NCBI RefSeq assembly: GCF_014647655.1
Contig: NZ_BMPP01000008.1
Coordinates: 62,001-126,000 of the forward strand
Source: Deinococcus malanensis
GTDB taxonomy: Bacteria; Deinococcota; Deinococci; Deinococcales; Deinococcaceae
DNA length: 64,000 nt
Reading direction: 5' to 3'
Shown: positions 28,306-37,767 of the stretch, one piece after another
Layout: the number at the start of each line of letters is the position of its first letter
How positions within the stretch are numbered: the first letter of the stretch is position 1
Made by a program: the position numbers and the translations under genes
The notes under the pieces: model-generated
What the model saw: the letters and a program-made list of their open reading frames with translations, nothing else
What the model was told of the DNA's origin: nothing
Databases searched by the model: none

Positions 28306-29634
28306 ATGCCCGCCCGGTCCTTCTCGCCCCCTGCCTCCACACCGTCTGCCCAGCTGTGGACCCTGCCCGGTGGCCTGCGTGTCGCTTTCGAGCGGCGCGC
28401 CGGTCCGGGCTTTGCCTTCGATCTGCGGGTGCCGGTGGGCAACGCTCACGATCCGCCAGGACAGGAAGGTGCAGCAGGGGTGCTGGAGGAGTGGTTGTTC
28501 AAGGGTGCCGGCGGGATGGACGCCCGCGCCTTGCAGGACGCCTTTGACGATCTGGGGGTGCGCCGGGGCGGTGGGGTGGGACCGGAGGCGACGCGCTTCA
28601 CGGCCAGTGGCCTGGGTGCCGATCTGGGCGCGGCGCTGCGCCTGACAGCCTGCGTGCTGATACAGCCTGAACTGCCGGAGGCAGAACTGAACGTCCTGAC
28701 CGATCTGGCCCGTCAGGACCTGGAAGGTCTGGCTGACAGCCCGTCTGACCTGCTGGCCGTGCATGCCAGACGGCTGGCGTTTCCCCGGCCGGCCGGCTCA
28801 CCGTTCGCCGGCTTTACCCATCCGGCCAGCGGCACCCTCGAAGGTCTGCAGGCCCTGACTTCGGCCGGCTTGCGTGCCCACCTGACGCGTTATGGGCAGG
28901 CGGGAAGCGTGCTGGGGCTGGTTGCGGACCTGGAACCTTCTGAAGCCTTTGAGCTGGTGCAGCGCGCCCTGGCAGAACTGCGGTCCGGACAGGTTGCTCA
29001 GGTGCCAGCGGTCTTCCGTGCTGGTGGACGTGCCCACCATACCGACGCCGACGCCGAGCAGACCCATCTGAGCATTACGGCCCCCGGTGTGGCCCCCACC
29101 CATCCGGACTGGCTGGCCTGGCAGGTGGCGCTGACGGCGCTGAGCGGTGGCAGCGCCAGCCGATTGTTTACCGCGGTGCGCGAGGAACGCGGCCTGGCGT
29201 ATGCCGTCAGCGCCTCTCCGGTGCTGCTGGGTGGCCAGGGCTTTCTCAGCGCGTACGCCGGTAGCACTCCTGAGCGTGCCCCCGAGACCCTGGAGGTCAT
29301 GCTTCATGAGCTGGCCCGTCTGCCGCAGGGATTGAAGCCTGACGAGTTCCACCGGGCCTGCACGAGCCTGACCACCAGCGTGGTGTTCGGCGCCGAGAGC
29401 CTGCGGAGCCGGGCTGGCAGCCTGACACGGGACGTGGCGGTGTTTGGCCGGGTGCGGCCCATTTCGGAGTTGCGTGCGCGGCTGGCCGCGCTGACCCTGG
29501 AGGACGTGAATGCCTTCCTGGCTGGGTATAACCCCGTGGGCCACGCCACCGTGACGACCCTCGGGCCGGTGGACCCGGGTGGCCCATTGGCGGAATCAGT
29601 GTTTTCCCTGCCGGCGGAGGTTCACCATGCCTGA
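28306..29634 (+). CDS. M16-family peptidase-like subunit lacking the zinc site
   Basis: 442 aa with the M16 (pitrilysin/processing-peptidase) fold: [13 protein letters not shown] at the start, repeated half domains, and [12 protein letters not shown] in the second half, which keeps the Arg-Tyr substrate-binding pair. Where the active subunit has HxxEH this protein has VLEEW, so it cannot bind catalytic zinc. It should form a heterodimer with the downstream subunit, as in two-subunit M16B proteases. The stop overlaps the next start by eight bases. Confidence 0.88.
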   Translation: MPARSFSPPASTPSAQLWTLPGGLRVAFERRAGPGFAFDLRVPVGNAHDPPGQEGAAGVLEEWLFKGAGGMDARALQDAFDDLGVRRGGGVGPEATRFTASGLGADLGAALRLTACVLIQPELPEAELNVLTDLARQDLEGLADSPSDLLAVHARRLAFPRPAGSPFAGFTHPASGTLEGLQALTSAGLRAHLTRYGQAGSVLGLVADLEPSEAFELVQRALAELRSGQVAQVPAVFRAGGRAHHTDADAEQTHLSITAPGVAPTHPDWLAWQVALTALSGGSASRLFTAVREERGLAYAVSASPVLLGGQGFLSAYAGSTPERAPETLEVMLHELARLPQGLKPDEFHRACTSLTTSVVFGAESLRSRAGSLTRDVAVFGRVRPISELRARLAALTLEDVNAFLAGYNPVGHATVTTLGPVDPGGPLAESVFSLPAEVHHA

Positions 29635-30865
29635 GCGCCCGCAGCGCCATACCCTGCCCGGCGGCCTGACCCTACTGCTTGATCCGGACCGGGACGCGCA
29701 GACCGTGGCGGCCGGGTACTTCGTCAACACCGGTGCCCGCGACGAACTGCCGCACGAGATGGGGGCCAGCCACTTCATCGAGCACCTGCTGTTCAAAGGT
29801 TCGGAGCAGGTTGGAGCCGCCGAACTCAACGCCCGCCTGGACGACCTGGGTGGTCAGGCCAACGCCTTTACCAGCGAGGAGGCCACTGTTTACCACGCCG
29901 CCAGCCTGCCTGAGCGCAGCGCGGAGTTGCTCGACACCCTGACGGAGCTGATGCGCCCGGCCCTGCGCGAAGCAGATATCCAGACGGAACGTGGCGTGAT
30001 TCTCGAAGAGATCGCCATGTACGCCGAGCAGCCGGGAGTCCGCGTGATGGACGAGTTGCGTGCCGACTACTGGGGCGGTCATCCACTGGGACATCAGGTG
30101 CTGGGAACCAGCGAGACTGTCGTGGCCCTCGGGCGCGAGGCCCTGGCGCGCAATCACCGGGAACGGTATGGGGCCGGACACGTCACCCTGGCCATCACCG
30201 GGGCTTTTGAACCGCAGGAGGTGCTGGGGTGGGCTCGGAGGTACCTGAAAGGATGGCCGCCGTCTGTCAGTGCGCCGGCAACCGGCCTACCCCTTGGGCC
30301 CCTTCACCCGGGCCACACCCGCGTGATCCATGACGAGACTCTGGGCCGGGTGCACGTGACCCTGGCTGCGCCGGGCCTGCCGGTCACACACCCGCTGCGC
30401 GAGGCCGCGACCGTTCTGGCCGATCTGATTGGCGGCGAAAACGGCGCCCTGTACTGGGCCCTGCTGGATACCGGTTTGTGTGACAGCGCGGACCTGGCTC
30501 ACCTGGATTACCGTGACGCCGGCGCCTTCGAGGGCGGGTTTACCTGTGACCCCGAGCGTGCCGGAGCGGCCCTGAAGACCTACCGGCGCGTGCTCCGGGG
30601 TGCCGGGGAACTCATCACGCCTGAACGGGTACGCCGCGCCGCACGTAAACTTGCCGTATCCACGCTGCTGCGTGCTGAGACCCCGCAGGGACGGCTGTTC
30701 ACGCTGGGCATGGAGTATCTGGTACGCGGAGAGGTGCTGACCACGGCGGAACTCGTAAGCCGCTATGAACAGGTCACGCCCGAGGCCGTGCGCGAGGTTC
30801 TGCGCCTGTGTCCGCTGGACACCCTCACCGTGGTGATGCTGGGCCCTGTAGAGGCTCTGGAATAG
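29627..30865 (+). CDS. M16-family zinc peptidase, catalytic subunit
   Basis: 412 aa. The inverted zinc motif H49-F-I-E52-H53 is intact and the third ligand lies in [10 protein letters not shown] (about residue 127), 75 residues later as in the family. The second half lacks a clear Arg-Tyr pair, which its partner keeps, so the two subunits complement each other. Probably degrades small peptides. The ATG at 29627 lies eight bases before the upstream stop. Confidence 0.92.
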   Translation: MPERPQRHTLPGGLTLLLDPDRDAQTVAAGYFVNTGARDELPHEMGASHFIEHLLFKGSEQVGAAELNARLDDLGGQANAFTSEEATVYHAASLPERSAELLDTLTELMRPALREADIQTERGVILEEIAMYAEQPGVRVMDELRADYWGGHPLGHQVLGTSETVVALGREALARNHRERYGAGHVTLAITGAFEPQEVLGWARRYLKGWPPSVSAPATGLPLGPLHPGHTRVIHDETLGRVHVTLAAPGLPVTHPLREAATVLADLIGGENGALYWALLDTGLCDSADLAHLDYRDAGAFEGGFTCDPERAGAALKTYRRVLRGAGELITPERVRRAARKLAVSTLLRAETPQGRLFTLGMEYLVRGEVLTTAELVSRYEQVTPEAVREVLRLCPLDTLTVVMLGPVEALE

Positions 30866-31508
30866 CGCCCTGATCCCCGCTGGTGCTGCTCAGCACCGTA
30901 TCCATCCACCGCTGCAGTGCAGTGTCCGCTTCCCTGAGGGGCACAGTGGAGGTATCAAGGTGTGTGGTGGTCGCTGCCTGAAACGCCTGCAGGTGGCGGT
31001 TGAAGGTCTGCATGGCCGCGATGAAGGCATGGCTGTCGCTGGAACGCCACGCCGGGCGGGCCCTCAGGCGGTCAGCCAGGACCTGATCCGGACACTCCAG
31101 GACCAGAAAATGCAGGCCATCGAAGTACCGGGCGAGTGGGTGGGAGGTCAAATCCGGCGGCATCACACTGGTAAACAGAGCAGCTGTGACGCTGGTCTGG
31201 TTGACATTGAGTGCCACGCGCAGCAGGGCTGTTCGGAAGGCGCGGTAGCCATCCTGCGGGGTGTCGTACTGAGGCCCCCACAGGATGTCGTTCTCAAACG
31301 CAAAGATGGTACCGGACCTTCCAGCCAGCCGGGCTGCCAGCGTGGACTTTCCGGAGCCGCTGGCCCCGGTGATGACGGGCAGAGGCCGGAAGTGAAACGG
31401 CTGCACCTGGCCGCAGGTGGGGCAGGTGGTCTCGGCCAGTCCGGGTGCCGTCCGGCGGATGGTGTGATCCAGGGAGGGCTGAGCGCACCCGGCGCAGACA
31501 AGCAGCAT
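30825..31508 (-). CDS. Zinc-ribbon plus P-loop ATPase/kinase-like protein
   Basis: 227 aa. Residues 5-32 carry two CxxC pairs (CAGC and CPTCG) that look like a zinc ribbon. A P-loop follows at about 47 ([13 protein letters not shown]), then [13 protein letters not shown] and [16 protein letters not shown]. The fold resembles nucleoside or small-molecule kinases. A zinc ribbon before a kinase P-loop is unusual and may bind nucleic acid. Its 3' end overlaps the M16 gene convergently by 41 bases. Confidence 0.78.
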   Translation of the reverse strand: MLLVCAGCAQPSLDHTIRRTAPGLAETTCPTCGQVQPFHFRPLPVITGASGSGKSTLAARLAGRSGTIFAFENDILWGPQYDTPQDGYRAFRTALLRVALNVNQTSVTAALFTSVMPPDLTSHPLARYFDGLHFLVLECPDQVLADRLRARPAWRSSDSHAFIAAMQTFNRHLQAFQAATTTHLDTSTVPLREADTALQRWMDTVLSSTSGDQGAIPEPLQGPASPR

Positions 31509-31515
31509 GCCTCAC

Positions 31516-31521
31516 AGCATA
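31516..31521 (-). promoter_or_regulatory. -10 box TATGCT for zinc-ribbon P-loop gene
   Basis: TATGCT, seven bases before the ATG at 31508. Confidence 0.6.
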
Positions 31522-31654
31522 GAAGCGATGTGCAACTGCAATAGAGATCCCATAGAAGGCATGTGTGCATCCGGCGGGTGCCTGCCAGGAACGCGTCATG
31601 TTGCCCAACCCCCTGCTGAATCCCGCACCATGTCCGTGGCTATAGGGTCTGACT

Positions 31655-32491
31655 CTATCCCGGTCTTTTTCCGAAGCACAGCGGCGCGTGCCCAGGTACG
31701 GCCCTGGCGGCAAATTTCCGCAGGCCCAGACGGTCGGGGGCCTCCAGGTGGTAGCGGAAATTCCACAGGTAGTGCTGCACCACCCGCGGCGGAAGGCCCA
31801 GTGCCCCTGCGTGGCGCCGGGCTACCTGTGCCAGATGACCCAGCCCATCGCGTCTGGCCTCGCGCATCGCCTGCACGAGGTCGGGGGGCGGTGGGTTGTC
31901 CTTGCGGTAGGCCCATACGGCAAAGGTGAAGGGATGCCCGGTCAGGTCAAACCACTCGCACGCCAGATCAGTCACCGTGATGCCGCGTCCGGTGCTGGGT
32001 AGCGTGGTCATGGTCTGCGTGTCGCCCAGTGGGCCGACCACCCGGTACCATTCGCGCAGGGCGCTGTCACCGATGCGCAGCACACCGTCGTACCCGCTGC
32101 TCAGCAGGTCCTCGGCTTCTCCTTCGTCGCGTTCCAGGGTGGGGCACAGGCCGCGCTCGCGCAGCAGCACCTCCAGCAGGGCCACGCTCATGGCCGACTG
32201 TGCGGTCAGGGCAATCCGGCGCAACTTCTGCAAGGGACGGGTGTGAAACAGGTTGACGCTGTAGACCGGCCCCAGCACCGCCACGCTGAAATCCGGTAGG
32301 GCTTCGAGCATCTGCGCGTTGCGGATAAATTCCACCGCGCTGATGTTGGCAATGTCCACCTCGCCCGAGAGCAGCGCCGTGTTCATCTGCGTGGGAACAC
32401 CCGTGACGGCGGTGACCCCGGCAGGAAGCACCAGCGAGTCCAGGATGGGGGCGACGTTCGTGTAATGAATCCAGCCGGCGCGGTAGGTCAT
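31655..32491 (-). CDS. mqnA: Chorismate dehydratase MqnA (futalosine pathway)
   Basis: 278 aa periplasmic-binding-protein-like enzyme that removes water from chorismate to give 3-enolpyruvylbenzoate, the first step of the futalosine menaquinone route. Visible features: WIHYTNVAPILDSL at the start, PTQMNTALLSGEVDIANISA, and the C-terminal helical region. Start at ATG 32491 overlaps the stop of the upstream small membrane gene (ATGA); the much longer open frame upstream is antisense noise. Last gene of the mqnE operon. Confidence 0.92.
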   Translation of the reverse strand: MTYRAGWIHYTNVAPILDSLVLPAGVTAVTGVPTQMNTALLSGEVDIANISAVEFIRNAQMLEALPDFSVAVLGPVYSVNLFHTRPLQKLRRIALTAQSAMSVALLEVLLRERGLCPTLERDEGEAEDLLSSGYDGVLRIGDSALREWYRVVGPLGDTQTMTTLPSTGRGITVTDLACEWFDLTGHPFTFAVWAYRKDNPPPPDLVQAMREARRDGLGHLAQVARRHAGALGLPPRVVQHYLWNFRYHLEAPDRLGLRKFAARAVPGHAPLCFGKRPG

Positions 32492-32673
32492 CGGCGGAGG
32501 GCCTTCCAGATGCCCACACCCGCCACCAGCAGACCTGCCAGCAGCACTCCGTCCTGCAGCGTGGCGACGGGTACCGTGATCTGAACGTCGAAGGGAATAA
32601 GCCGCAGCAGCAGGGGCAAGAGCAGAACGCCGGGAAGTACGAACACGCCCAGCGCTGTCAGGCCTGCCCTCAA
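32488..32673 (-). CDS. Small two-helix membrane protein in mqn operon
   Basis: 61 aa if it starts at TTG 32673, which overlaps the upstream stop as TTGA; a GTG at 32703 would add 10 residues. Two hydrophobic segments (ALGVFVLPGVLLLPLLLRL and LQDGVLLAGLLVAGVGIW) are joined by a short loop, with a basic end (KALRR). No family recognised. Four-base overlaps on both sides tie it to mqnA. It may hold the pathway at the membrane, or it may be an unrelated passenger. Confidence 0.6.
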   Translation of the reverse strand: MRAGLTALGVFVLPGVLLLPLLLRLIPFDVQITVPVATLQDGVLLAGLLVAGVGIWKALRR

Positions 32674-33029
32674 GGCACGACCTGCACACTGACGGCCTGC
32701 CACATGCCGGCACGCCGCGCGAACACCCGGAAGAAGCTCTGAACCCGCTCACCGTCGGCGTACAGGGTGCCGCGGGTGACGGCGGTATCACCATAGACCC
32801 GGCTGGCGTGCCGCTCGAACACCAGGGCGGCCGGGGCATTGCGCATCATGCCTTCAAGCAGATCGGCCTTGAACACCACCGTGCCGTCCGGAAAGAAGGC
32901 CATCCAGTCGTCGGCCAGCACGCCGGCCATGCGCTGCGGGTCGCGGTGGTGGTAGGCCGAGTTCCACAGGTCGTCGAGCATCAGCACTTCGTCCAGATCG
33001 CTCCGGGGCGCCCCACTCGCAGGCGGCAC
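32670..33029 (-). CDS. SnoaL/NTF2-like (DUF4440-type) protein in mqn operon
   Basis: 119 aa. The cone-shaped NTF2-like fold is suggested by LDDLWNSAYHHRDPQRMAGV, LADDWMAFFPDGTVVFKADL and the final strand pair FFRVFARRAGMWQAVSVQ. Such domains act as small enzymes or ligand pockets. It begins at GTG 33029, two bases after the mqnE stop. It could work on a menaquinone intermediate, but no direct evidence exists. Confidence 0.78.
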   Translation of the reverse strand: MPPASGAPRSDLDEVLMLDDLWNSAYHHRDPQRMAGVLADDWMAFFPDGTVVFKADLLEGMMRNAPAALVFERHASRVYGDTAVTRGTLYADGERVQSFFRVFARRAGMWQAVSVQVVP

Positions 33030-33031
33030 GG

Positions 33032-34162
33032 TCAGTCGGCGGCCTCGACGCCGGTCCGGGGAAAGGTTTCCAGTTCGTTGTAGTAGGCGTCGCGCAGCAC
33101 CGGGGTGCGCCCGGCATGCTGAATCATGCGGACCATGCCCGCCTGCGAGAGGGCCATAGGACTGGTGGCTCCGGCGGCGTGGGCGATGTGCTCCTCCTGA
33201 ATGGTGCCGTCGATGTCCGACACGCCCCAGTCCAGGCTGACCTGCGTCAGTTCCGAGCCGATCATGACCCAGTAACCCTTGATGTGCGGGAAGTTATCCA
33301 GGTAGATGCGCGCCACTGCGAGGTTGCGCAGGTCGTCGAGGCCGGTGGTGTACTCGGTCTTGCCGAGGTTCTGGGCCAGGGTGTTGCCCATCGGCTGGAA
33401 AGCCAGCGGAATGAAGGCGTGGAAGCCGCCGGTCTCGGTCTGCAGCTCGCGCAGGTGGTGCATATGGTCCAGGCGTTCTTCCAGCGTCTCGATGTGCCCG
33501 TATAGCATCGTGGCGTTGGTGCGCATGCCAAGCGAGTGCGCCTCACGGTGAATCTGCAGCCACTTCTCGGCTTTGACCTTGTTTCTGGCGACCTGCCGGC
33601 GCACCCGGTCGGCGAAGATCTCGGCGCCGCCGCCCGGCATCGCGGCCAGCCCCGCCGCCTGCAGTTCGCGCAGCACCTCTAGCGTGGGCTTCTTGCTGAT
33701 CTTGCTGAGGTGCTCGATCTCGGCGGCCGTAAACGCTTTGACCTGCAACTCCGGGAAGGCCTCGCGCAACTTGCGCACCATGGCCGGGTAGTAGTCCCAC
33801 TTGTGGTTGGGGTGGTGCCCGCTGCTCATGTGCAGTTCGGTGATGCCGGGCAGGTAGCGGCGACGGACCTGCGCAACCACCTCGTCCGGGTCGTAGTCCC
33901 AGGCGCGCTCCTCGTTCTTGTGGGCCGCAAAGGCGCAGAACGTGCAGCCCACGTAGCAGATGTTGGTGAATTCCAGGCGCATGGAGTGCACGAAGTACAC
34001 CTTGTCGCCGTGCAGCCGCTGCTTGGTGTGGTTGGCCAGGCGCATCAGGGCGTTGAGGTCGCGGGTGTGGTACAGCTGCATGCCCTCGTCAAAGGAGAGG
34101 CGTTCGCCGGCCTCCACCTTGTCCACGACGCCACGCAGGCTCTGGTCAGACAGCCACTTCAT
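33032..34162 (-). CDS. mqnE: Aminofutalosine synthase MqnE (radical SAM)
   Basis: 376 aa. C69, C73 and C76 (CYVGCTFC) bind the radical SAM cluster. ELHMSSGHHP, VKAFTAAEIEHLSK and GGGAEIFADRVR are the patterns that mark MqnE, as opposed to the related MqnC. It joins 3-enolpyruvylbenzoate to SAM-derived adenosine to make aminofutalosine. The ATG at 34162 is seven bases after a -10 box; the earlier ATG at 34171 lies inside that box and is unlikely. First gene of mqnE-SnoaL-TM-mqnA. Confidence 0.92.
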   Translation of the reverse strand: MKWLSDQSLRGVVDKVEAGERLSFDEGMQLYHTRDLNALMRLANHTKQRLHGDKVYFVHSMRLEFTNICYVGCTFCAFAAHKNEERAWDYDPDEVVAQVRRRYLPGITELHMSSGHHPNHKWDYYPAMVRKLREAFPELQVKAFTAAEIEHLSKISKKPTLEVLRELQAAGLAAMPGGGAEIFADRVRRQVARNKVKAEKWLQIHREAHSLGMRTNATMLYGHIETLEERLDHMHHLRELQTETGGFHAFIPLAFQPMGNTLAQNLGKTEYTTGLDDLRNLAVARIYLDNFPHIKGYWVMIGSELTQVSLDWGVSDIDGTIQEEHIAHAAGATSPMALSQAGMVRMIQHAGRTPVLRDAYYNELETFPRTGVEAAD

Positions 34163-34169
34163 GCTGGCC

Positions 34170-34175
34170 ATGCTA
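34170..34175 (-). promoter_or_regulatory. -10 box TAGCAT for mqnE operon
   Basis: TAGCAT, seven bases before the ATG at 34162. It decides the start of mqnE. Confidence 0.6.
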
Positions 34176-34234
34176 CGCCCCAGCGCGAAGGCGGATGCCC
34201 CCACGCACCACGCTTGTCGCCCGGTCCGGTCATT

Positions 34235-34909
34235 TCAGTGGGACCGCCGGGCAGGAGCTGCGCCAAAACCGGGGTAAAAATCCGGCAGCGTGCGGCACCA
34301 GTCGGCGCTGAACCCGGTCTCGTCGGCCAGCTGCAAACTCCAGGTCGGCTCCGAATACCCGGACAGCTGCATGACCCGTACCTGTCCTGTTCGCAGGCGC
34401 GCCACGTACATCTCCGCAAATGTTTCCAGGCTGTCGGCCAGCACGTACTTGTGGTCCTCGTCACGGCCAAACGTGATGACCTGACCGGGTGTGCCGTGTG
34501 GACCCGGATTCAGGTCGATGCCCACCGAGTTTCCGCTCCAGTCCTTCAGAAAGCTGACCCAGCCGGGCGTGGCGTACTCGGTTCGTATAGCGCCGGCCGG
34601 GTGCGAGACATGTTCCTCGTCCAGGCCCCACTGCCTCTCACGCCACTGCTGCTCGATCTCACGCCAGGTCTGCCATTCAAAGGCCAGATGACCCAGGGGC
34701 ACGTGGTCGAGTCCGAAGGCCTGTCCCCAGTACGCGTGCCTCTGGTACAGCATGCGGAACGCTTCCGGCAGCTTCCGGCCGAGCTGGCGTTCCAGGCTGC
34801 TCAGATCGGGCCCAGTGGCGCCCGGCTTCAGCTGTGCATGAATGGCCGGTGCGTGCAGGAACAGCCAGTCCTCCAGTTCCGTAAGCAGGGCCGGGAAGTC
34901 GGCGGGCAT
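34235..34909 (-). CDS. SMI1/KNR4 (SUKH) family protein
   Basis: 224 aa, soluble. SUKH features: SLERQLGRKLPEAFRMLYQRHA near the N-terminus, the central GWVSFLKDWSGNSVGIDLNP block, and a YVLADSLETFAEMYVAR helix. In bacteria many SUKH proteins are immunity proteins for contact-dependent toxins, but no toxin gene lies next to it, and stand-alone copies also exist. Role uncertain. Confidence 0.82.
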   Translation of the reverse strand: MPADFPALLTELEDWLFLHAPAIHAQLKPGATGPDLSSLERQLGRKLPEAFRMLYQRHAYWGQAFGLDHVPLGHLAFEWQTWREIEQQWRERQWGLDEEHVSHPAGAIRTEYATPGWVSFLKDWSGNSVGIDLNPGPHGTPGQVITFGRDEDHKYVLADSLETFAEMYVARLRTGQVRVMQLSGYSEPTWSLQLADETGFSADWCRTLPDFYPGFGAAPARRSH

Positions 34910-34914
34910 GGCTC

Positions 34915-34920
34915 AGCGTA
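34915..34920 (-). promoter_or_regulatory. -10 box TACGCT for SUKH gene
   Basis: TACGCT, five bases before the ATG at 34909. Confidence 0.45.
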
Positions 34921-34972
34921 GCTGCCGGGGCCGTTTCCAGGGCGCAGAATTGGGGAGCCGGCAGCCAACAGG

Positions 34973-35002
34973 AGGGAGAGGACACCGCGGTGTCCTCTCC
35001 CT
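34973..35002 (-). terminator. 14-bp hairpin after pmbA-like gene
   Basis: AGGGAGAGGACACC pairs perfectly with GGTGTCCTCTCCCT across two bases. It ends the tldD operon. The minus-side tail CCTGTTGG is weak in T. Confidence 0.65.
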
Positions 35003-35020
35003 GATCATTTCCGCGCGGGT

Positions 35021-36379
35021 TCAGTTCCCGCCCACCGCTAGACGACCGATCCGCACCGCGGGCGCGCCGACAGCGTCCGAGGTCCACTCCACCGTGTCGC
35101 TGACGGCCTCGATGCCGGCCAGAACCTCCAGAATATTGCCGGCCACCGTGAAGACCTCCAGCGGATGGGCGACCCCGCCGTCTTCCAGCCAGAACCCCTC
35201 GGCCTGAAGGCTGAAGTCGCCGGTTATGGGGTTGGCGCCGGCATGGCCGCCGGACACCCCGGTGACCAGCACACCGCTGAGGCCCGCACGGACCTCACTG
35301 TCCGGGGTCTTGCCGGCCTGCAGCAGCAGGTTGCTGGGACCCACGCCCACCACGCCCTGGTAGCCCATGCGCGCGGCGTGCCCGGTGCTGTGCGTGCCGG
35401 CGCGCGCCGCCGTCTGGGCATTGTGCAGGAAAGCCGTCAGCCGTCCGGCCTCGACCAGGGTCAGAGGCGCGCTGGGGCAGCCCTCCACGTCAAAGGCCCG
35501 GGAGTTCATGCCCCGGGCAAGCGTGGCGTCGTCCACCAGCGTGACCAGCTCACTGGCAACCAGTTCGCCCAGGCGCCCGGCCAGAGGGCTCTTGCCTTCC
35601 TCGACCATCTTGCCGCTGAACATGGGAGAGAACAGATCCAGCAATTCGGCCAGACACTCGCCGGAAAAGACGGCGGGGAACTGGCCGCTTGGCGCCGGCC
35701 GGGCACCCAGCAGGGCCACGGCCTTCTCCACGGCACTCAGGGCGGTGCGGGTGGGGTCCAGTTCGGTGAATTCACGGGTGAACTGCCAGTCGCGCTGCAT
35801 CTTGTTCTGACCATTCTCGCTGACCAGTGGGGCGACGAAGTGAAAGGCCTGCAGGGCCTTGAAGCCGCGTGACAGACCTTCGGTGTTACCGACCAGCGTC
35901 TCGCTGTCACTGTCGACGTACATGCCATAAGGCACGCTGGTCACGCGCGGGTCGGCCTCACGGGCGGTGCGCTCCAGATCCAGGGCGACCTTGACCTTCT
36001 GCTCAACCTTTACGCCGCTCAGGCCCTCGCCGTACAGGTCCAGCGCGGGAGGCTCGGCCCAGGCGACCAGCCCGGCGCCGCTCTCGGGCGCTACCAGTTC
36101 GGCATTTTCCACCGCCATATCCAGCGCGCGGTCCAGTGCAGCCGGCGCCAGATTCTCGGTGAAGCTGTAGCCCCAGGCGCCCCCCTGCAGCGCCCGCAGG
36201 CCTACACCCTGGCGCGCCTGCAGCTTGAACTCGCTGACCTCGCCGTCAAAGGCCCGGATATTGGTAGACGTGTTGCGCAGGGCGTAGACCTCCAGCTGCA
36301 CGCCCCGGGCCTGGGCCCGTTCCAGCAGGTAGCTGCGCGCCTGATCGATGCTGAGCTGTTCGGTGACGGTAGCGGTCAT
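35021..36379 (-). CDS. pmbA: TldE/PmbA-like metalloprotease subunit
   Basis: 452 aa member of the TldD/TldE (PmbA) family. The features are FKLQARQGVGLRALQGGAWGYS near the N-terminus, and the C-terminal GDFSLQAEGFWLEDG and NILEVLAGI motifs. It lacks the HExxxH of its partner, as is normal for the TldE subunit. TldD and TldE form a heterodimer that trims unfolded peptides and, in some species, matures peptide products. ATGA overlap with the tldD stop couples the two. Confidence 0.9.
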   Translation of the reverse strand: MTATVTEQLSIDQARSYLLERAQARGVQLEVYALRNTSTNIRAFDGEVSEFKLQARQGVGLRALQGGAWGYSFTENLAPAALDRALDMAVENAELVAPESGAGLVAWAEPPALDLYGEGLSGVKVEQKVKVALDLERTAREADPRVTSVPYGMYVDSDSETLVGNTEGLSRGFKALQAFHFVAPLVSENGQNKMQRDWQFTREFTELDPTRTALSAVEKAVALLGARPAPSGQFPAVFSGECLAELLDLFSPMFSGKMVEEGKSPLAGRLGELVASELVTLVDDATLARGMNSRAFDVEGCPSAPLTLVEAGRLTAFLHNAQTAARAGTHSTGHAARMGYQGVVGVGPSNLLLQAGKTPDSEVRAGLSGVLVTGVSGGHAGANPITGDFSLQAEGFWLEDGGVAHPLEVFTVAGNILEVLAGIEAVSDTVEWTSDAVGAPAVRIGRLAVGGN

Positions 36380-37767
36380 GCGCGGCCTCCCACGGTGATT
36401 TCGGACACCAGAATGTGCGGCTGCCCCACGTCGGTGGGCAGGGAGCCCGAGATGCTGCCGCACATGCCCTGTCCCAGGCTGAGGTCGCCGGCGACCCCCA
36501 CGATGTTCAGCAGGTCCTGCGCGCCGTTGCCCACCAGCGAGGCACCGCGCAGGGGTTCGGCGATCTCGCCGTTCCGGATCATGTATGCCTCGTTGACCGC
36601 GAAGTTGTAGTCGCCGGTGCCGGGAGAAACGCTGCCGCCGCCCATCTTGCGGGCGTAGATGCCGTGCGAGACGCTGCGGATCAGGCTCTCGGGGGTCTGG
36701 TCGCCGTTGTCGATAAAGGTCGAGCGCATGCGGCTGGCCGGCGCGAAGGTGTAGTTCTGACGGCGCCCCGAGCCGGTGCGAGCATAGCCGGTTTTCATTT
36801 CACCCACGCGGTCCACCAGGAACGACTTGAGAATGCCCTTCTCGATTAGGACCGTGCGCTGGGCAGGCATGCCCTCGTCGTCCACGTTGACCATGCCCCA
36901 TGAACCGGGCAGGGTGCCGTCGTCCACCGCGCTCACGCAGTCCTGCGCGATGCGCTGGCCGAACTTGTCGGCAAAGACGCTGGCGTTCTTCTCCACGGCG
37001 GTCGTTTCCAGGATGTGCCCGCAGGCCTCGTGGAAAATGACGCCGCCGAACTCGTTGCCGATCACGACCGGCAGCTTGCCGGCCGGAGCGTAGCCTGCGC
37101 GCAGCATGGCGTTGGCGATGCGCGCGGCCTCGGCGCCAATGCTCTCGGGCGTGACGGTGTCGAAGAATTCCAGGCCCTGGCTGGCGCCCGGACCGTAAAA
37201 GCCGCTCTGGCGCAGCGTGCCGTCCTGCGCGATGGCGCTGACGCTCAGCCGGCTCTGGACCCGCTCGTCCTCGGCCCACAGGCCCTCGCTGTTGGCGATC
37301 AGGACGCGCTGCACGCGGTCGAGGTAATTCACATCCACGGTCTTGACGTCACCAACCTGTGCGGCGCCCGAAGCGCGGCGCATCAGGGCCAGTTTCTCGC
37401 GCTTGGCGGCCGTCAGGGGGTGCTGCTGAGCGCGGTAGTGCGGCGTGACATTGACCTTGCGGAAGTCCAGGCCCCCCGCACCGCTGCGCTCCACCTCTCC
37501 GGTGCTCCCACGGGCGCTGGCCACCGCACTGGCAAGTTCACGCAGGCCAGAGGCGGTCACGTCGTTGGTGTAGGCGTAGACCACGCGGGTGCCGTACAGC
37601 AGCCGCAGGCCGGCGCCGAACAGATTGCCGCCCCCGGCGTCTTTGACCTCGCCCTGGTGAAGGCGCAGGGTGGTGTTCACGGTGTCTTCCATAAACAGCT
37701 CCGCGAAGTCCGCGCCGCCCGCGCGGGCAAGCGTCAGCACGTCACTGACCAGTGTTTCGTCGAGCAT
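36376..37767 (-). CDS. tldD: TldD metalloprotease, catalytic subunit
   Basis: 463 aa. The zinc site HExxxH is present in GVIFHEACGHILE, with the downstream GSWGMVNVDDEGMP and MRSTFIDNG regions of the family. Pairs with the PmbA-like subunit downstream. Two ATGs stand in a row (37770 and 37767); the AAGGAG spacing favours 37767, which shares one base with the stop of the upstream regulator. Confidence 0.92.
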   Translation of the reverse strand: MLDETLVSDVLTLARAGGADFAELFMEDTVNTTLRLHQGEVKDAGGGNLFGAGLRLLYGTRVVYAYTNDVTASGLRELASAVASARGSTGEVERSGAGGLDFRKVNVTPHYRAQQHPLTAAKREKLALMRRASGAAQVGDVKTVDVNYLDRVQRVLIANSEGLWAEDERVQSRLSVSAIAQDGTLRQSGFYGPGASQGLEFFDTVTPESIGAEAARIANAMLRAGYAPAGKLPVVIGNEFGGVIFHEACGHILETTAVEKNASVFADKFGQRIAQDCVSAVDDGTLPGSWGMVNVDDEGMPAQRTVLIEKGILKSFLVDRVGEMKTGYARTGSGRRQNYTFAPASRMRSTFIDNGDQTPESLIRSVSHGIYARKMGGGSVSPGTGDYNFAVNEAYMIRNGEIAEPLRGASLVGNGAQDLLNIVGVAGDLSLGQGMCGSISGSLPTDVGQPHILVSEITVGGRA

